DNA of 64,000 nucleotides from Ailanthus altissimus (lineage: Eukaryota > Streptophyta > Magnoliopsida > Sapindales > Simaroubaceae): positions 17,370,001 to 17,434,000 of the forward strand of contig OX327697.1 of the NCBI GenBank assembly GCA_946807835.1, read 5' to 3'. The notes beneath the pieces were generated by a model. It saw nothing but the letters and a program-made list of their open reading frames with translations. It did no database searches and was not told the DNA's origin. Made by a program: the position numbers and the translations under genes. Of the stretch, positions 45,741 through 57,429 are shown in pieces. Position 1 is the first letter of the stretch; the number at the start of each line of letters is the position of its first letter.

Positions 45741-48030
45741 AGAGAGAAAAAAAAAAGAGAGAGAGAATGTTTTGGATTAATTTTGTGCTACATTTGATAA
45801 GAGGAAAATACACTTACAAATAATTACATCGTGAGACCAAACAGGCAGATGCTAAGTTAAAGAAGAAATCAAAAAATAAATTATAGAATTACAAAGTCAA
45901 TATATTTGGAATACTAGTTATTTTCAACAACAGTTTGGAGAGACTTCAGGGTGAAAGCTTAGACAGATTTTAGGAGTTATATGATCATAACACAATCCCT
46001 TAGACAACGCTCTGCATTCAGCGAAATTGGTTTCTAATAGCTGTTGTGATTGATTTGTTTCCTAATCATCTTTTTATTATTATTTATTTTTCTACTTTTG
46101 ATCGATAAACGGTGGTAGTTGCAATTTAACGTGGATTTTCTTGATGAGATTGCATCTGTTATAGCAAAACACAAGAATAATGTTAGTGATCACCCTTCCT
46201 CTTCCTCGGCTTAACTTGATGTGGCTTATGTAGCCAAGAGATCTTTTGTCTTCAGTACCTAATTTATTCGTACACACATCACAGCTTCCTCCTTCATGAG
46301 TTTGGGGTGATAATTTGGTAGTCATAATAAACTAGGATGGTTACAAAAAGTGCCTAGATATGAGTAAGAAAATCTGATTAGGTGCTTGATGTTACACAAA
46401 AGTTCCACACTAGTAACAGTGGATGCTCTGAAGAGTTATCTTAGTACCTTATGGAAGCCTAATTCTTTTTGTCATTTATTCCTGATGCCTAAAGGTTTTT
46501 TTAAACTTGCACTTCTCTTCTATTTAAAGACATGCAACAAGTTTTAAGGGCGATACTTGCACGTTAAGTTCTAGAAACCTTCGACTGTATTAATAGAAGC
46601 CAGACTTTGATCCTTATACAGCTAAAACTCATATGCACTCAGTAAGTTTGTTTTCAAATATATGGGGTTGAATTAGGAATATTTGTGTAATAATTATGAG
46701 AATTGCAAGGAGAGTTGGCCTTTTCTTTTTGATACTATGTTTGAATTATTTAGTTAATTATTAATAAAATTATATTCAATTCATTTATTTCTCTACGTTT
46801 AATGCCTCCAATTTGTTCTAAAATAAATTAGTTATTTTTTATTTATAAGTTTTACTACTTATAAGAGATTGACTTCGAATTTAAAAATATAACTTTAGTT
46901 GTTATAAGTTTGGGAAGCCAATAGCACTTCAATAATTAATTTAAAGATTGCTTAATGAATGTATAAATAGACAAGTTAGATAAAAATATCAATTATAATA
47001 TATATATATATATATAGGATCTCATTTGATACTTAAAAACGGTAATGAAATTAATCTTAATTTTATAATTAATAAATTGAATAAAGTTAGTCAATAATTA
47101 CTAAATAATTAGAATATAAAAAAATAGAGTGAAATCAAGACTATGATTTCAATTATTATAGGTTCTCTAATTCATAAGATTATTGATTTGTTTAATTTAA
47201 TTTTTTCCATTAATTTATAATTAAGGTAATTTAAATAAAATTAAGTTGTGAAAACTCATAATAATTAGTATTAATTGAGAGAACAATCTTCATGAGATGA
47301 TAATCTATTTATTATTTCAACGATCCATTCAATTGCAGGTTTTGTATATGTGTGTCGCATTAACATAGAACATCTTGTTGTCTTTGCAATTATTAATTGA
47401 ATGCAATCACCAAATCAGCTCTATAAAATTTCTATATTCTCATACTTTAAGGGAGAATAATGTTGCTCCTCATAGGTTGGCTAATTCAGAGCTTCTCTGC
47501 AATTCATTCATTCCACTGGCGGGCTGTTCCGCCAACTAACATTAATTCTTTCATGATTAAGGATATTCTTTTTCTCCCTTCTTATAAAACTTTGTAATGA
47601 TATTGTCTTCAGTCTATTGTTCTCTATTTACGTCTTACTTATACATGGGTTATTTATTTATTTATTAGAGGACTCACTAGTTTCCCCTAATTTTGTGTTT
47701 ATCGTTTTTTATTTAATAAATTATTCATCGCTTAGTGGAGGTCCATTTTAAATATTAAAAAAAAAAAACAATGAGAGATCGGACCATTTAACTTGTTGCA
47801 TCTAATGAATAAATGTTTGAGGATTTGGTTAAATCCACATGTGAACGCTTCTAAAATTATATTTAACGAGTTTCAAAATATGATAAAGATTCCATAAATT
47901 GGAAGAAAAAATCATAAATCGTAAAAACTGAAGTCACATTAATGATCAGTCGGAATTGAAATAGAGAAATAAGAAAAGCAAAAACATCAATGCTAAAAAA
48001 GTAGCCTCTGCGACTATTAGGTGAACAGTA
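45741..48030. other. AT-rich spacer without recognisable gene
   Basis: It may include the unrecognised LTR of scrap H at its left. A simple (AT)n run lies at 46997-47016 and an A-run near 47757. The 77-codon minus frame at 46325-46092 has no motif I recognise. No splice-consistent gene structure is visible. Confidence 0.4.
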
Positions 48031-48467
48031 TATTAAGTATTATATGTTAAAGTGGGCTTATATATATATTATTAGTTATTTATTTTGTTGTTTATTAAAA
48101 GTGATTAAATAAAATATTTATTATTGAATTTTTAAGATATCATATATGGCATGAACTTTAATGTGTAGAGATTTAATTATTTTATTTTATTTTTATGATA
48201 GGTCAAAATAAAATAAAATAAAATACTATAAATAATAGGTTGAGGTCCCCAATTTAAACCTTAACACATTATTCATTAACATTCTATTAATGAGTGATGA
48301 TAGTTTTTTTTTTTCATAAAAAAAATGTTTAGACGTGAAAGACATTAACCCTAATTTTTTTGCGTCTCTATAAATTTAAATATGCTTCTGATTTTATTTT
48401 TCTTTATGATTTAACATAAGATTTTAGTTATAGTGATTCTTTTACTAATTAAAATTTTTATCTAACA
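48031..48467 (+). repeat. 5' LTR of element F
   Basis: It runs from TATTAAGTATTATATG to TTTTTATCTAACA and matches 54331-54683, including TTAAAGTGGGC, ATTATTGAATTTTTAAG and CTTTAATGTGTAG. It contains a pentanucleotide run of AAAAT units (about 48203-48222) and a segment of about 85 bases that the 3' LTR lacks. Both LTRs begin TATT rather than the canonical TGTT. Confidence 0.8.
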
Positions 48468-48470
48468 AAT

Positions 48471-48485
48471 AATATCAGAGCAACC
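48471..48485 (+). other. Primer binding site of element F
   Basis: AATATCAGAGCAACC lies four bases after the LTR and matches the initiator Met site TGGTATCAGAGCAACC except for its first bases. Confidence 0.7.
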
Positions 48486-49835
48486 TCATATTGAATCATT
48501 GAGACTAAATTATGAGATATAAATTATACATTGATTGAATTATATTTAGGATTATAATTGCATGCATAATTATTAAAAAAAAATAATATGCCGCATGAAG
48601 TATTAATTCTCCATGCAACATATGTATAAAATAAAATAATAATAATAAAAAACGGTAGAGGCAAGTTCAATTCAATATGTATACAGTGTTATTTGCATTA
48701 ATATATAATATTATATATATGCCTTAACTTAGGTAAAGAATTAAATTTGTCTTTCTGTATGAATATATGAGCCGAATTGATTGCATCCTGATATATATAT
48801 TTTAATTTCACATTCAATTCAGCTATTCAATCAATGAATTGTTTCAGTGCTTTGAATTTGTCAGATTGTAATGAATCACGTTTGTGTTTCTATTTTGTGT
48901 ACTACGGAATTTGTTGAATGGGTTTTGACAAATTTATTCATGGATTTAACATGCAATTTTGTTTTATTTTTTTTACGAATTAAATTTTGAAATATAAAAA
49001 AAAAGAGCAAAAATTAAACTTTATTCAAAATCAAATTAATAATGTCAACATTGATAGATTATTTTTAATTGTAGTGTACATTAGTATCCACAAATTTTAA
49101 GATTTTATCAAGTCAATTTTATAAGGCTCATAAATTTTTTACCGAATCTAAGTTTATATACTCAACATATTGACCAAATCAAGTGAATTAGAATGAATTT
49201 GAACCCATTTTGAGTTTTAAGGTATTGTATAAAGATTAAGGTTTGGGTGATTTGGAAAAGGTTAAACTTGATCTGATCTAACCACTTCGGTCCCTTCCTA
49301 ATTTTAACATGATTTGATTTTAACTGTTGACTTTGATTATTTTATTTTTATCTATTTTTCTACAAATTAATATCTAGTATTTTAAAATAAATTAAATTGA
49401 ATTAAAATATCACAAAAGTGACATCTTTTATACATATTTATTTATTTTAAAATATGTGAACATTATTAAAGAACTAAATGATAGTGTTTAAATCTATACG
49501 AAAGTTAATAAGCCTAAAGGAAGATTATTTTTTGCTAGATAATAGACACATGTAGCAATAAATATGTGATAAACTTTGAGATTTTTTATGCGTATAATAT
49601 GTCAGTCTAAAAAAAGGTATATTATTGACAAGATTTATTATCAATATTTACTGATCAATTATTTTTTAGAGTATTGTTTATAAATTAATATTTCTGTTCA
49701 AAGATTAAATAGCAATGTAGTGTTTGATATCTTATAATGGCCCAATTTATCATATTTTATGCCATGTATGTATATGTATGCATGTTTAAATGGCTATTAA
49801 TTGTGAGCTTTTGTTTGTTTTATACAGTTAATGTT
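48486..49835 (+). other. Untranslated leader of element F
   Basis: About 1350 bases of AT-rich sequence between primer site and gag. It has neither the four-hairpin motif nor the GC-rich palindrome block found in the long-LTR elements of this window. Confidence 0.6.
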
Positions 49836-50690
49836 TCTTCTATATCTGCCAACTTGAACAACATTTTAGTGCTTAACGGCACTAACTTCAGGAAATAGAA
49901 GGAGCATATTACCATTGTGCTTGGGTGTATGGATCTAGACTATGCAATCTGGATGGAAGAACCTTTTGCCCCTACTGATACCAGTACTGCTGAACAAATG
50001 GTACTTTATAAAAAATGGGAGCGTTCTAACCGCATAAGTTTGATGATCATGAAGCACTCTATTTCAGATACCATTAAGGGCGCAATGCCTGAGGAAGAAA
50101 ATGCTAAAAAGTTCTTGAGCCAAATAGCAGACCGATTCCCTGGTAATAAAAAGGTCGAAACAAGCACTATTTTGTCTAAATTTGTTTCAATACGGTATAA
50201 AGACAAAGGAAATATAAGGGAGTACATTATATTAATGTCTAATCTTATTACAAGATTAAGGGCACTAAAGTTAGAGTTGTCTGATGACATTCTCGTGCAC
50301 CTGATCTTAATCTCTCTTTTTGCATAATTCTGTCCTTTTAAGATCAGTTATAACACTTAAAATGAGAAATTGACTTTTAATGAGCTCATTGCTCGATGTG
50401 TGCAAGAGGAAAAGAGATTGAAACAAAAAAAGATAGAGAGTGCTCATTTAGTAACTTTTTCGAACGACAATACTGTCAACAAGAAAAGGAAATGAAATAA
50501 TAAAGGAAAAAGAGCTGCAGACATTGGAACTTTATAGCCTAAGATGTAAAAGAAACAAAATACTGAAATCCCTTGTTACTTTTGTAAGAAAGTTGGACAT
50601 GTGAAGAAGAATTGTTCCATGTATGTAAAATAGCTTGATAAAAAGGGTAAACTTCTCAACTTTGTTTATTCAGAAGTTAATTTGACTTTA
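49836..50690 (+). pseudogene. Element F gag with intact CCHC zinc knuckle
   Basis: The domain begins around 49836 with ANLNNILVLNGTNFRK. The expected Trp that follows is a TAG stop, after which KEHITIVLGCMDLDYAIW continues. The long open part 49917-50327 carries the UBN2 domain (KFLSQIADRFPGNKKVETST and SKFVSIRYKDKGNIREYI). Frameshifts follow. At about 50573-50620 a complete knuckle CYFCKKVGHVKKNC is preserved, with C-x2-C-x4-H-x4-C spacing intact. Gag would form the particle core and bind element RNA. Confidence 0.85.
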
Positions 50691-53600
50691 ATACCAAGTC
50701 ACACTTAGTGGATAGATATGGGTGCAACTACTCACATAAGTGTGACTATACAGGGTTGTCTAAGGAGTCGATCGCTAATTGATGCTAAAAGGTTCATCTA
50801 TATGGGTGATGGTAACAAGGCCCTTATTGAGGCAATTGGATTATTTAGATTACAACTAGAATCTGATTTTTATTTGGATTTGTATGAGACTTTTTATGTA
50901 CCGTCATTTAGATGGAATTTAGTTTCTATTTTGTGTTTGGACAAATTTGGTTACTCCTCTTCTTTTGGAAATAGAAAGTTTAGTCTCTTTCACAATTCAA
51001 ATATTATTAGTACCAGTTCTTTAGTTGATAATTTATATCAATTGGATCTTCATGCCTCACAAATTAATAAAACTTTGCATGCAAGCAATTATGGTATAAA
51101 GCACAAATTAATTAGTGAGAATTCTTATGTGTTATGGCATAAGCATTTAGAACACATTTCTAAATAAAAAATTCAAAGGCTTGTGTTAGAAGGAATTCTG
51201 AATTCCCTTGATTTTTCAGATTTTGAAATATGTATTGAATGTATTAAGAGTAAACAAATAAATGTTAGAAGAGTTGGTGCCAACAAAAGTTCAAACATCT
51301 TGGAATTAATTCATACTGATATTTATGGTCCATTCCCTACGGCTTCTTGGAATGGTCAACAATACTTTATTACTTTCATAGACGATTGTTCTCGTTATGG
51401 GTATTTATACTTGATTCATGAGAAGTCTTAATCATTGGACGTTTTCAAAGCCTATAAAGGTAGAGTTGAAAATCAGTTTGGTAAGAAAATTAAAGCCGTT
51501 AAATCTGATCGTGGCGGTGAGTTTTATGGCAGATATGACGGATCAGGTGAATAATATCCATGTCTTTTTGCAAGATATTTGCAAGAATGTGACATCGTTC
51601 CTCAATATGCCATGCTAGGGACTTCAAGTCAAAATGGGGTAGCGAGAGACGAAATCAAACCCTAAAAGATATGGTTAGAAGTATGATAAATCATTCTTCT
51701 TTATTAGAATCTATTTGGGGCGAAGCCTTAAAGAATGTAGTATACATCCTTAATCGAGATTTAAATAAAGCAGTAGCTAAAACCCCATATGAGCTCTGGA
51801 CTGAAAAGAAGCTTAGTATTAGGCATTTGCATGTCTAGGATTGTCCATCTGAGGCTAGGCCATACAGGCCTAATGAAAGAAAGTTGGACTCAAGAATAAT
51901 AAGTTGCTACTTTATTGGATACTCAGAGAGATCGAGAGGTTTCAAGTTTTATGATCTCTCAAGCAGATCCTTTTTTGAGACAAGAAATGCTAAGTTCATT
52001 GAGAATGTTGAATATACTGGGAGTGCTAAACTTAGGAACATTGTATTTGAAGAGGAATATGTAACTGTTCCTAATATTGTAATTAATAATGACAGGCAAT
52101 TGCACCTGTCATTATATTGAATGCAAATATAGATAATCAAGATGTTCTTGAGATACTTTCTGTTAATATTGAAGAACTTGCTCCTACACATATAGAGGAA
52201 TAACAACAACAACCTCAATTAAAAGTGCCATTAAGGAGATCCATTAGGGAGAGGAGATCAGCTATTTCAGATGATTATGTCGTGTATCTCCAAGAACATG
52301 AGTTTGATATAGGACTGAAAGATGATCTAATAACTTTCAATCAATTTAAATAATGCGTGAACTCTTAGAAATGAATAAATGTCATAAAAGATGAGATGAA
52401 ATCAATGCAAGACAATGACGTTTGGGATCTTGTCGAATTGCCTAAAGGAGTAAATTGGTTGGTTATAAATGGATTTTCAAAACCAAATAGGATTCGAATC
52501 ACAATGTCGAAAGATATAAGGCACGTCTAGTTGCAAAAGGTTTCACTCAAAAGAAAGACATTGATTATAAAGAGATTTTCTCTCCAGTTTCATCGAAAGA
52601 CTCTTTTAAAATTATTATGGAACTTGTAACTCATTATGATTTAGAGCTACATTAGATGGACATAAAGATTGTGTTTCTCAATGGAAATATTGAAGAAGCT
52701 ATATACATGTTCCAATTAGAGAACTTTAAATCCAAAGATTCAAAACATTTAGTGTGCAAATTAAAGAAGTCTATCTATAGTTTAAAGAAAGCATCCCATC
52801 AATGGTATCAGAAATTTGATCAAGTGATTACCTCATTTGGTTTTAAGAAAAACGCTGTTGATCAATGCATTTATCATAAGATTAGTGAGAGCAAATTTAT
52901 TCTTCTTGTCTTATATGTGGATGATATTCTACTAGCAATGAGCGATATAAGATTATTGCCTGAAACCAAGATATTTCTTTCAAATAAATTTGAAATGAAA
53001 GATCTTGAGAATGCCTCTTTTGTGTTGGGCATACAGAATCACTGAGATCGTTCTTGTGGCATACTTGGCTTATCACAAAATGCATATATTGATAAGGTGC
53101 TTAGTAGATTTGACATAAAGAATTGTGCATCAAGAGACACACCCATTGCTAAAGGTGATAAATTTAATCTGCTTCAATGCTCAAGAAATGAGATTGAGAA
53201 AAAAGAGATAGAGAATATCCCTTATGCGTTGGCAGTAGAGAGTCTTATGTATGCTCAAGTTTGTACGCGTCCGGATATTGCGCGTGTAGTTAGAATGCTT
53301 AGTAGTTATTTGAGTAACCTAGGAATGGATCACTGGAGAGCCGTTAAAAAGGTTATGCGGTATCTACAAATAACAAAAGATTACATGCTCACATATCGAA
53401 GATCATTGAGTATTCAGACTTTGATTTTGCTGGTTGTCTCGATAGCAGAAGATCCACTTTAGGTTATGTCTTCCTATTGGCTAGGAGAGCTGTGTCATGA
53501 AAGAGTGTCAAGTAATTACTCATAGCTTCATCCACCATGGAAGCAAAGTTTGTAACTTGCTATGAGGCATCAAATCAAGCAATATGGCTGCGAAATTTTA

Positions 53601-53830
53601 TCATTGGGTTACAAATTATCGATGGCATTGAGAATAAATTAATTATGACAATAAAGCTGCTGAGTTATATTCTAAGAATAACAGAAGCTCATCAAAATCA
53701 AAGTACATTGGCATCAAGTTTCTTGTTGTTAAAAAGAGAGTTCAGAGTCTTTAAGTGTCTATTGAACATATCAGTACAAACTTAATGATTACGGATCTGC
53801 TTACTAAAGTGTGCCACATAAGGTGTTTTA
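50691..53830 (+). pseudogene. Element F pol: protease, integrase, reverse transcriptase, RNase H
   Basis: Protease: WIDMGATTHIS near 50709, with the catalytic D-S-G changed to D-M-G. Pre-integrase: VLWHKHLEHIS near 51130 and CIECIKSKQ near 51236. Integrase: LIHTDIYGPFPT near 51307, FIDDCSRYGYLY near 51376 and KSDRGGEFYG near 51500, so all three acidic positions are present. Reverse transcriptase: KARLVAKGFTQKK near 52520, CKLKKSIYSLKKASHQWYQK near 52757 and an intact YVDDILLA near 52914. RNase H: ESLMYAQVCTRPDIARVV near 53240 and MEAKFVTCYEASNQAIWLR near 53537. About ten frame breaks lie between these segments. Confidence 0.9.
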
Positions 53831-54321
53831 TGAGCATGTGGCTCGTATGGTGTGATTCATCCTAATGATATACTTATATAGTGAAAATTTGTTTCTTGAT
53901 GTTCAATTATAATTGACATGTTTTTTTATCAGACTAAAATATTACTCTTTATTTATTTATTAAAAACTCTAAAATAAAGTTATATTATTTCAATTGCAGT
54001 TTTACATAAAGTTTTGAAAGTATATTGTTGAACTCTTATGAGTTATAAAGTAGGACTAGTTGAAAATAGGCATGTTAAGGGATCACGTTGCATAAATTTT
54101 TCATGCTACACACCAATGCTTAATCTATGTCATTGATTATGTTGATGTATGTGACCATTGATGGGTCTAGTTATAAGAAAGATAACGAAAATCACTTTGA
54201 TCTTATATTAGTATAATTGATGGACCAGATTGTTCAACGATGTTTTTTATTAAGATAGCAAATATTGAGCTCATAAAGTTAATTGATAATGTACAATTAT
54301 AAAGTGACATATGTGACCCAA
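53831..54321 (+). other. Untranslated 3' segment of element F
   Basis: About 490 bases between the end of RNase H and the polypurine tract, AT-rich and without an open frame of note. Confidence 0.5.
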
Positions 54322-54330
54322 ATGGGAGAT
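54322..54330 (+). other. Polypurine tract of element F
   Basis: ATGGGAGAT, preceded by AA, directly before the LTR; this is the AAATGGGAGAT form common in plant copia elements. Confidence 0.75.
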
Positions 54331-54683
54331 TATTGAGTATTATATATTAAAGTGGGCCTACATATATTAATTAATTGTACATTATTGTCTATCAATTTTG
54401 TTGCCCATTAAAAATGATCAAATAAAGTTTATTTATTATTGAGTTTTTAAGGAATTACACATGACATGAGCTTTAATGTGTAGTCTAAACTCTAACGTAT
54501 TATTTATTTACATCCCATCAGTGAATGATAATAATTTTTCTCTCATAAAGAAAAAATTTAGACGTATTAATTTTTCTACGTCTCTATAAATTTAGGTACA
54601 CTTCTAAATTTTTTTTTCTTAATAATTTAATATAAAATTCTAACTATAATAATTCTTTATCAAATAAATTTTTTTATCCAACA
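54331..54683 (+). repeat. 3' LTR of element F
   Basis: It runs from TATTGAGTATTATATA to TTTTTATCCAACA and is about 85 bases shorter than the 5' LTR through an internal deletion near 54488. Its outer end lies only 37 bases from the probable polyadenylation signal of the transporter gene. Confidence 0.8.
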
Positions 54684-54719
54684 CAACAGAACAGAACAGC
54701 CACACGAAGCTTAACCCAA

Positions 54720-54725
54720 TTTATT
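54720..54725 (-). terminator. Probable polyadenylation signal of the transporter gene
   Basis: AATAAA on the minus strand, about 350 bases after the stop codon. It is the last such hexamer before element F begins, so the host 3' end has probably been preserved just outside the insertion. Confidence 0.4.
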
Positions 54726-55077
54726 AACAAAAAATGGCAAATTGAAGCAAAAGGATCGCCACTAGCTATCTCAGTGGAATCTGCATCAGACGTCAGCAAT
54801 TGTGCTTCGTAGGAAACAAATATTTATCGAATTATTCGGTGGGCCAATATTAAATAATTAAAAGCTTCAAATTAAAAAGGATTCTGAATTCCTCTTTCAT
54901 TCACTGAAAATTAGCTTACGTGAAGGATAACAAGCTCTCATAATTTAACTACAAAGTAAAAGCAAAAATATGAACGAAAAAAAGAGGAAGATTGAAAAAA
55001 AAAGGGTAAACCCAATAATTCTCTTCCTTGTATTATTTGTCTCTCTCTCTTTTGTCTGTATCTCTTTACTAAATGAT

Positions 55078-57107
55078 TTATGCCTTCTGTGCTTCCATGG
55101 CTGTGATGGAGCGTTGTGGTATTGGAATAGTAGTGATTATTACCGCTGGCTTGTTGGTTTCATCGGCGTTGTTTTGAATTTCAATACGATTATTGGCTTC
55201 AATGTCATCAGCAATTACTACGTGGCCATTTTCTCCACAGCTTTTGATGGGTTCGGGAATCGTCTCGGCTTCTTTTTCTTTGTATTCCTTGTACTTGCCC
55301 CACAACACAGCGTAAAGTCCCATGACAATCAGAACAGCCCCAAGAATTCTGAATTATAACCACCAAGTCAACAAAATAGACTTAGTGGTACTACTTTATA
55401 CACATGATGATGATTATTCATCTTTATTTGATAATGATTAAAACAATAAAAGAAAATTCTGGTGTTCAGGACAGTGATATTTCATGAACTATCCTTTTTG
55501 ATGAAAATGATGGGGAATTGAAGCAGAAATTGGTTTAATACTTGTTCATCATTTTGTTAATGAAATATCTATATCTATATATATATGATTAATTCTCAAT
55601 CTCTATTTTGTATTTTAGCTGGAACACATAAACATTGTCCAAAAAATTGTTACTGTATTTTCCGCCATGAGAATATAGAATGATTACCCTCCAACGTAGA
55701 TCTTTTCGGCGAGAATGAAGGAACCCATAATTGCCACAATGATCATCATCAGAGGGCTGAAAGCAGTTACAAAGACAGGCCCTCTTTTCTGCATGACCAG
55801 CCCCTGAACATAGTATGCAAGGCTTGATGACACAATTCCCTGTACAACAATTAAAATAGTATACATAAATGATCTATTCGAGTAAATTGAGTGGCAGATT
55901 ATGAGTGAAAATGGAAAGGAGAGAGACTCACAGCATAAGCAGCAGCCAGAAGATTCATGTCCCAACCAATTGTCCAAACAGAAGTTTTGTGTTCCATCAC
56001 AAAGGTAACAGCAATGGATTGTAGTGTTCCCAAAAAGCACACAATGGCTGTGAGTGAAAGCTGTGCTGAGTATCTCCTCAGTGTCACTGCCTGTAAATTA
56101 ATACATCAGAAATAAGCCACCAAAACATTTTGTATATGCACAAGTAAAAAATATCATGCTTGCTGAAATCTTTAATTACCTGAAGAATAAAGAATGAAGC
56201 CCAAGCAAATGTAGCCAAAATTAAGAGAATGGAACCCTTAAGCCAGTCTTTGTCACTAGCACCAGTTGCTGCAGAGACAGAAGATGTGTGACCGTGGATA
56301 TGGTCAGACCAAACCAAATTAATGATATGACCTTTATACAATGTCATCAACATGGCTCCAGCCACAGTCACCATAGTTCCCAGAACTTTTGCTTGGCATC
56401 TAACTTTTCTTATGTTCACTTTTTCCATCCTTGATTCAAGAAAACAAAAAAAAAGATTCGATTTATAGATTCAACATAAGGACAATGAAGCGAAAAAATG
56501 GCTTTAATATGAGATGAGGACATTAGAGTTACCTGCAAAGAACTGCCATGACAAATGTCATAGCAGGTAGCATGTTACTCATGGCACAAGAAAAGGTAGG
56601 CGATGTGAACTTTAACCCGGCATAGTAGAAGTTTTGATCAATCACAGGCCTATAATAAAAACAACAAATATATACTTATGTTGAGCTTGATCACTATCTT
56701 CATGGTCTCGATCATCTGTAAAGTGAAGAGGGCAAAGAAACTAACCCAAGAAGACCCAGGACAAACAGTTGCAAGAAAATGGTAAAAGTAATCTTTGGCC
56801 TAACTTTCCTGTAAAGAAACAAACAGAAGTTAGTGATTTACGAGAATAAGATTATATATACTTTCTCTAAACTTGATGATGATAAGTTAAATATATAATT
56901 ATACCTCTCAAGAACAAGAGCAAAGGGAGCGATAACTGCAGTAGCAAAGGCGTGTCTGTAAACAACTAGAACATAGTGGCTCATTCCTCGGTTAAGAGAA
57001 ACCTTGGTGATGATGTTCATTCCGGCATAGCCAAATTGCAAAGATATCATGGCAATATAAGGCTTACATCTTTCAATGAAATTGCCATAGCATCCTTGTC
57101 CCTCCAT
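55078..57107 (-). CDS. UMAMIT9-like: WAT1-related protein (UMAMIT/EamA-type transporter), seven exons, 404 aa
   Basis: Exons on the minus strand: 56905-57107, 56746-56808, 56533-56649, 56180-56429, 55932-56090, 55688-55839 and 55078-55348. All introns are GT-AG and the frame stays open for 404 codons to a TAA at 55078. The family (drug/metabolite transporter superfamily, former nodulin MtN21) has ten membrane helices in two EamA repeats, here about residues 15-150 and 190-330. It exports amino acids or auxin-related compounds at the plasma membrane or tonoplast. Clear signatures are ISLQFGYAGMNIITKVSLN at the first helix, GPVIDQNFYYAGLK at residues 89-102, TSPTFSCAMSNMLPAMTF, YYVQGLVMQKRGPVFVTAFS and SFILAEKIYVGG. 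The hydrophilic tail (about 330-404) is variable. I recognise it as closest to the Arabidopsis At5g07050 (UMAMIT9) group; the exact substrate cannot be told. No defect is visible, so it is probably functional. Confidence 0.93.
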
Positions 57108-57271
57108 TTTTTTTGCCCCCTTCTGATTTAAGGAATTGTGCTTTAGGCAAATTAAAGAGTTGCGTTAGAGGCAAATTATGTGGAAATTTGATGAAGAGGA
57201 GCGGCAAAGTAGAATAGGAAGAACACTTGAATTTGCTTGTCTCCTAAGTGAAAAATGGTCACAAGATCACT

Positions 57272-57279
57272 TATTTATA
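57272..57279 (-). promoter_or_regulatory. TATA box of the transporter gene
   Basis: TATAAATA on the minus strand, 165 bases upstream of the ATG. Transcription would start near 57247, giving a 5' untranslated leader of about 140 bases. The small plus-strand frame at 57178-57399 is antisense to this promoter and has no similarity. Confidence 0.65.
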
Positions 57280-57349
57280 GGGGTTCTGGCCTCTATCCAA
57301 AATAGTAATTTTATTATGCGTACGTGTGAAAATGAATCTCACTCTCCCA

Positions 57350-57429
57350 CACGTGAGTGTTGCAATGAAACCCTGGATCTATTTGAATATTCTGATTAGT
57401 ATTATAATAGGTGATGTGGATTCCACGTG
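57350..57429. promoter_or_regulatory. Two G-box (CACGTG) sites upstream of the transporter gene
   Basis: CACGTG occurs at 57350-57355 (context CCCACACGTGAGTG) and at 57424-57429 (context TTCCACGTGGTG), about 75 and 150 bases upstream of the TATA box. A related GTACGTGT lies near 57320. G-boxes bind bZIP and bHLH factors and are common in light- or abscisic-acid-responsive plant promoters; regulation here is inferred. Confidence 0.55.

Larger units (their letters stand above)
48031..54683 (+). mobile_element. Nearly full-length Ty1/copia element F
   Basis: All parts are in order on the plus strand: 5' LTR, primer site, leader, gag with zinc knuckle, protease, pre-integrase, integrase, reverse transcriptase, RNase H, polypurine tract and 3' LTR. 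The length of about 6.65 kb fits copia with a long leader. Each coding domain keeps long readable stretches, but stops and frameshifts occur throughout. A clear 5-bp target duplication is not seen. The element ends about 395 bases from the stop codon of the transporter gene. Confidence 0.9.

Noticed and set aside
45306..45813. Overlapping frames of 61 to 108 codons on both strands
   Set aside because: Most are LTR sequence of D2 with a GC-rich block; only the minus-strand part after 45564 shows a gag-like motif and is reported as a pseudogene scrap.
46092..46325. 77-codon minus-strand frame as a small gene
   Set aside because: No domain, no signal peptide and no conserved context that I can recognise.
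48024..48030. Possible target duplication AACAG for element F
   Set aside because: AACAG occurs three times after the 3' LTR but does not directly touch the 5' LTR start; CAGTA versus CAACA match at only three of five bases.
55078..55359. Plus-strand frame of 129 codons at 54970-55359 with a hydrophobic start
   Set aside because: It is antisense to the last exon of the transporter gene, whose exon structure and frame are certain.
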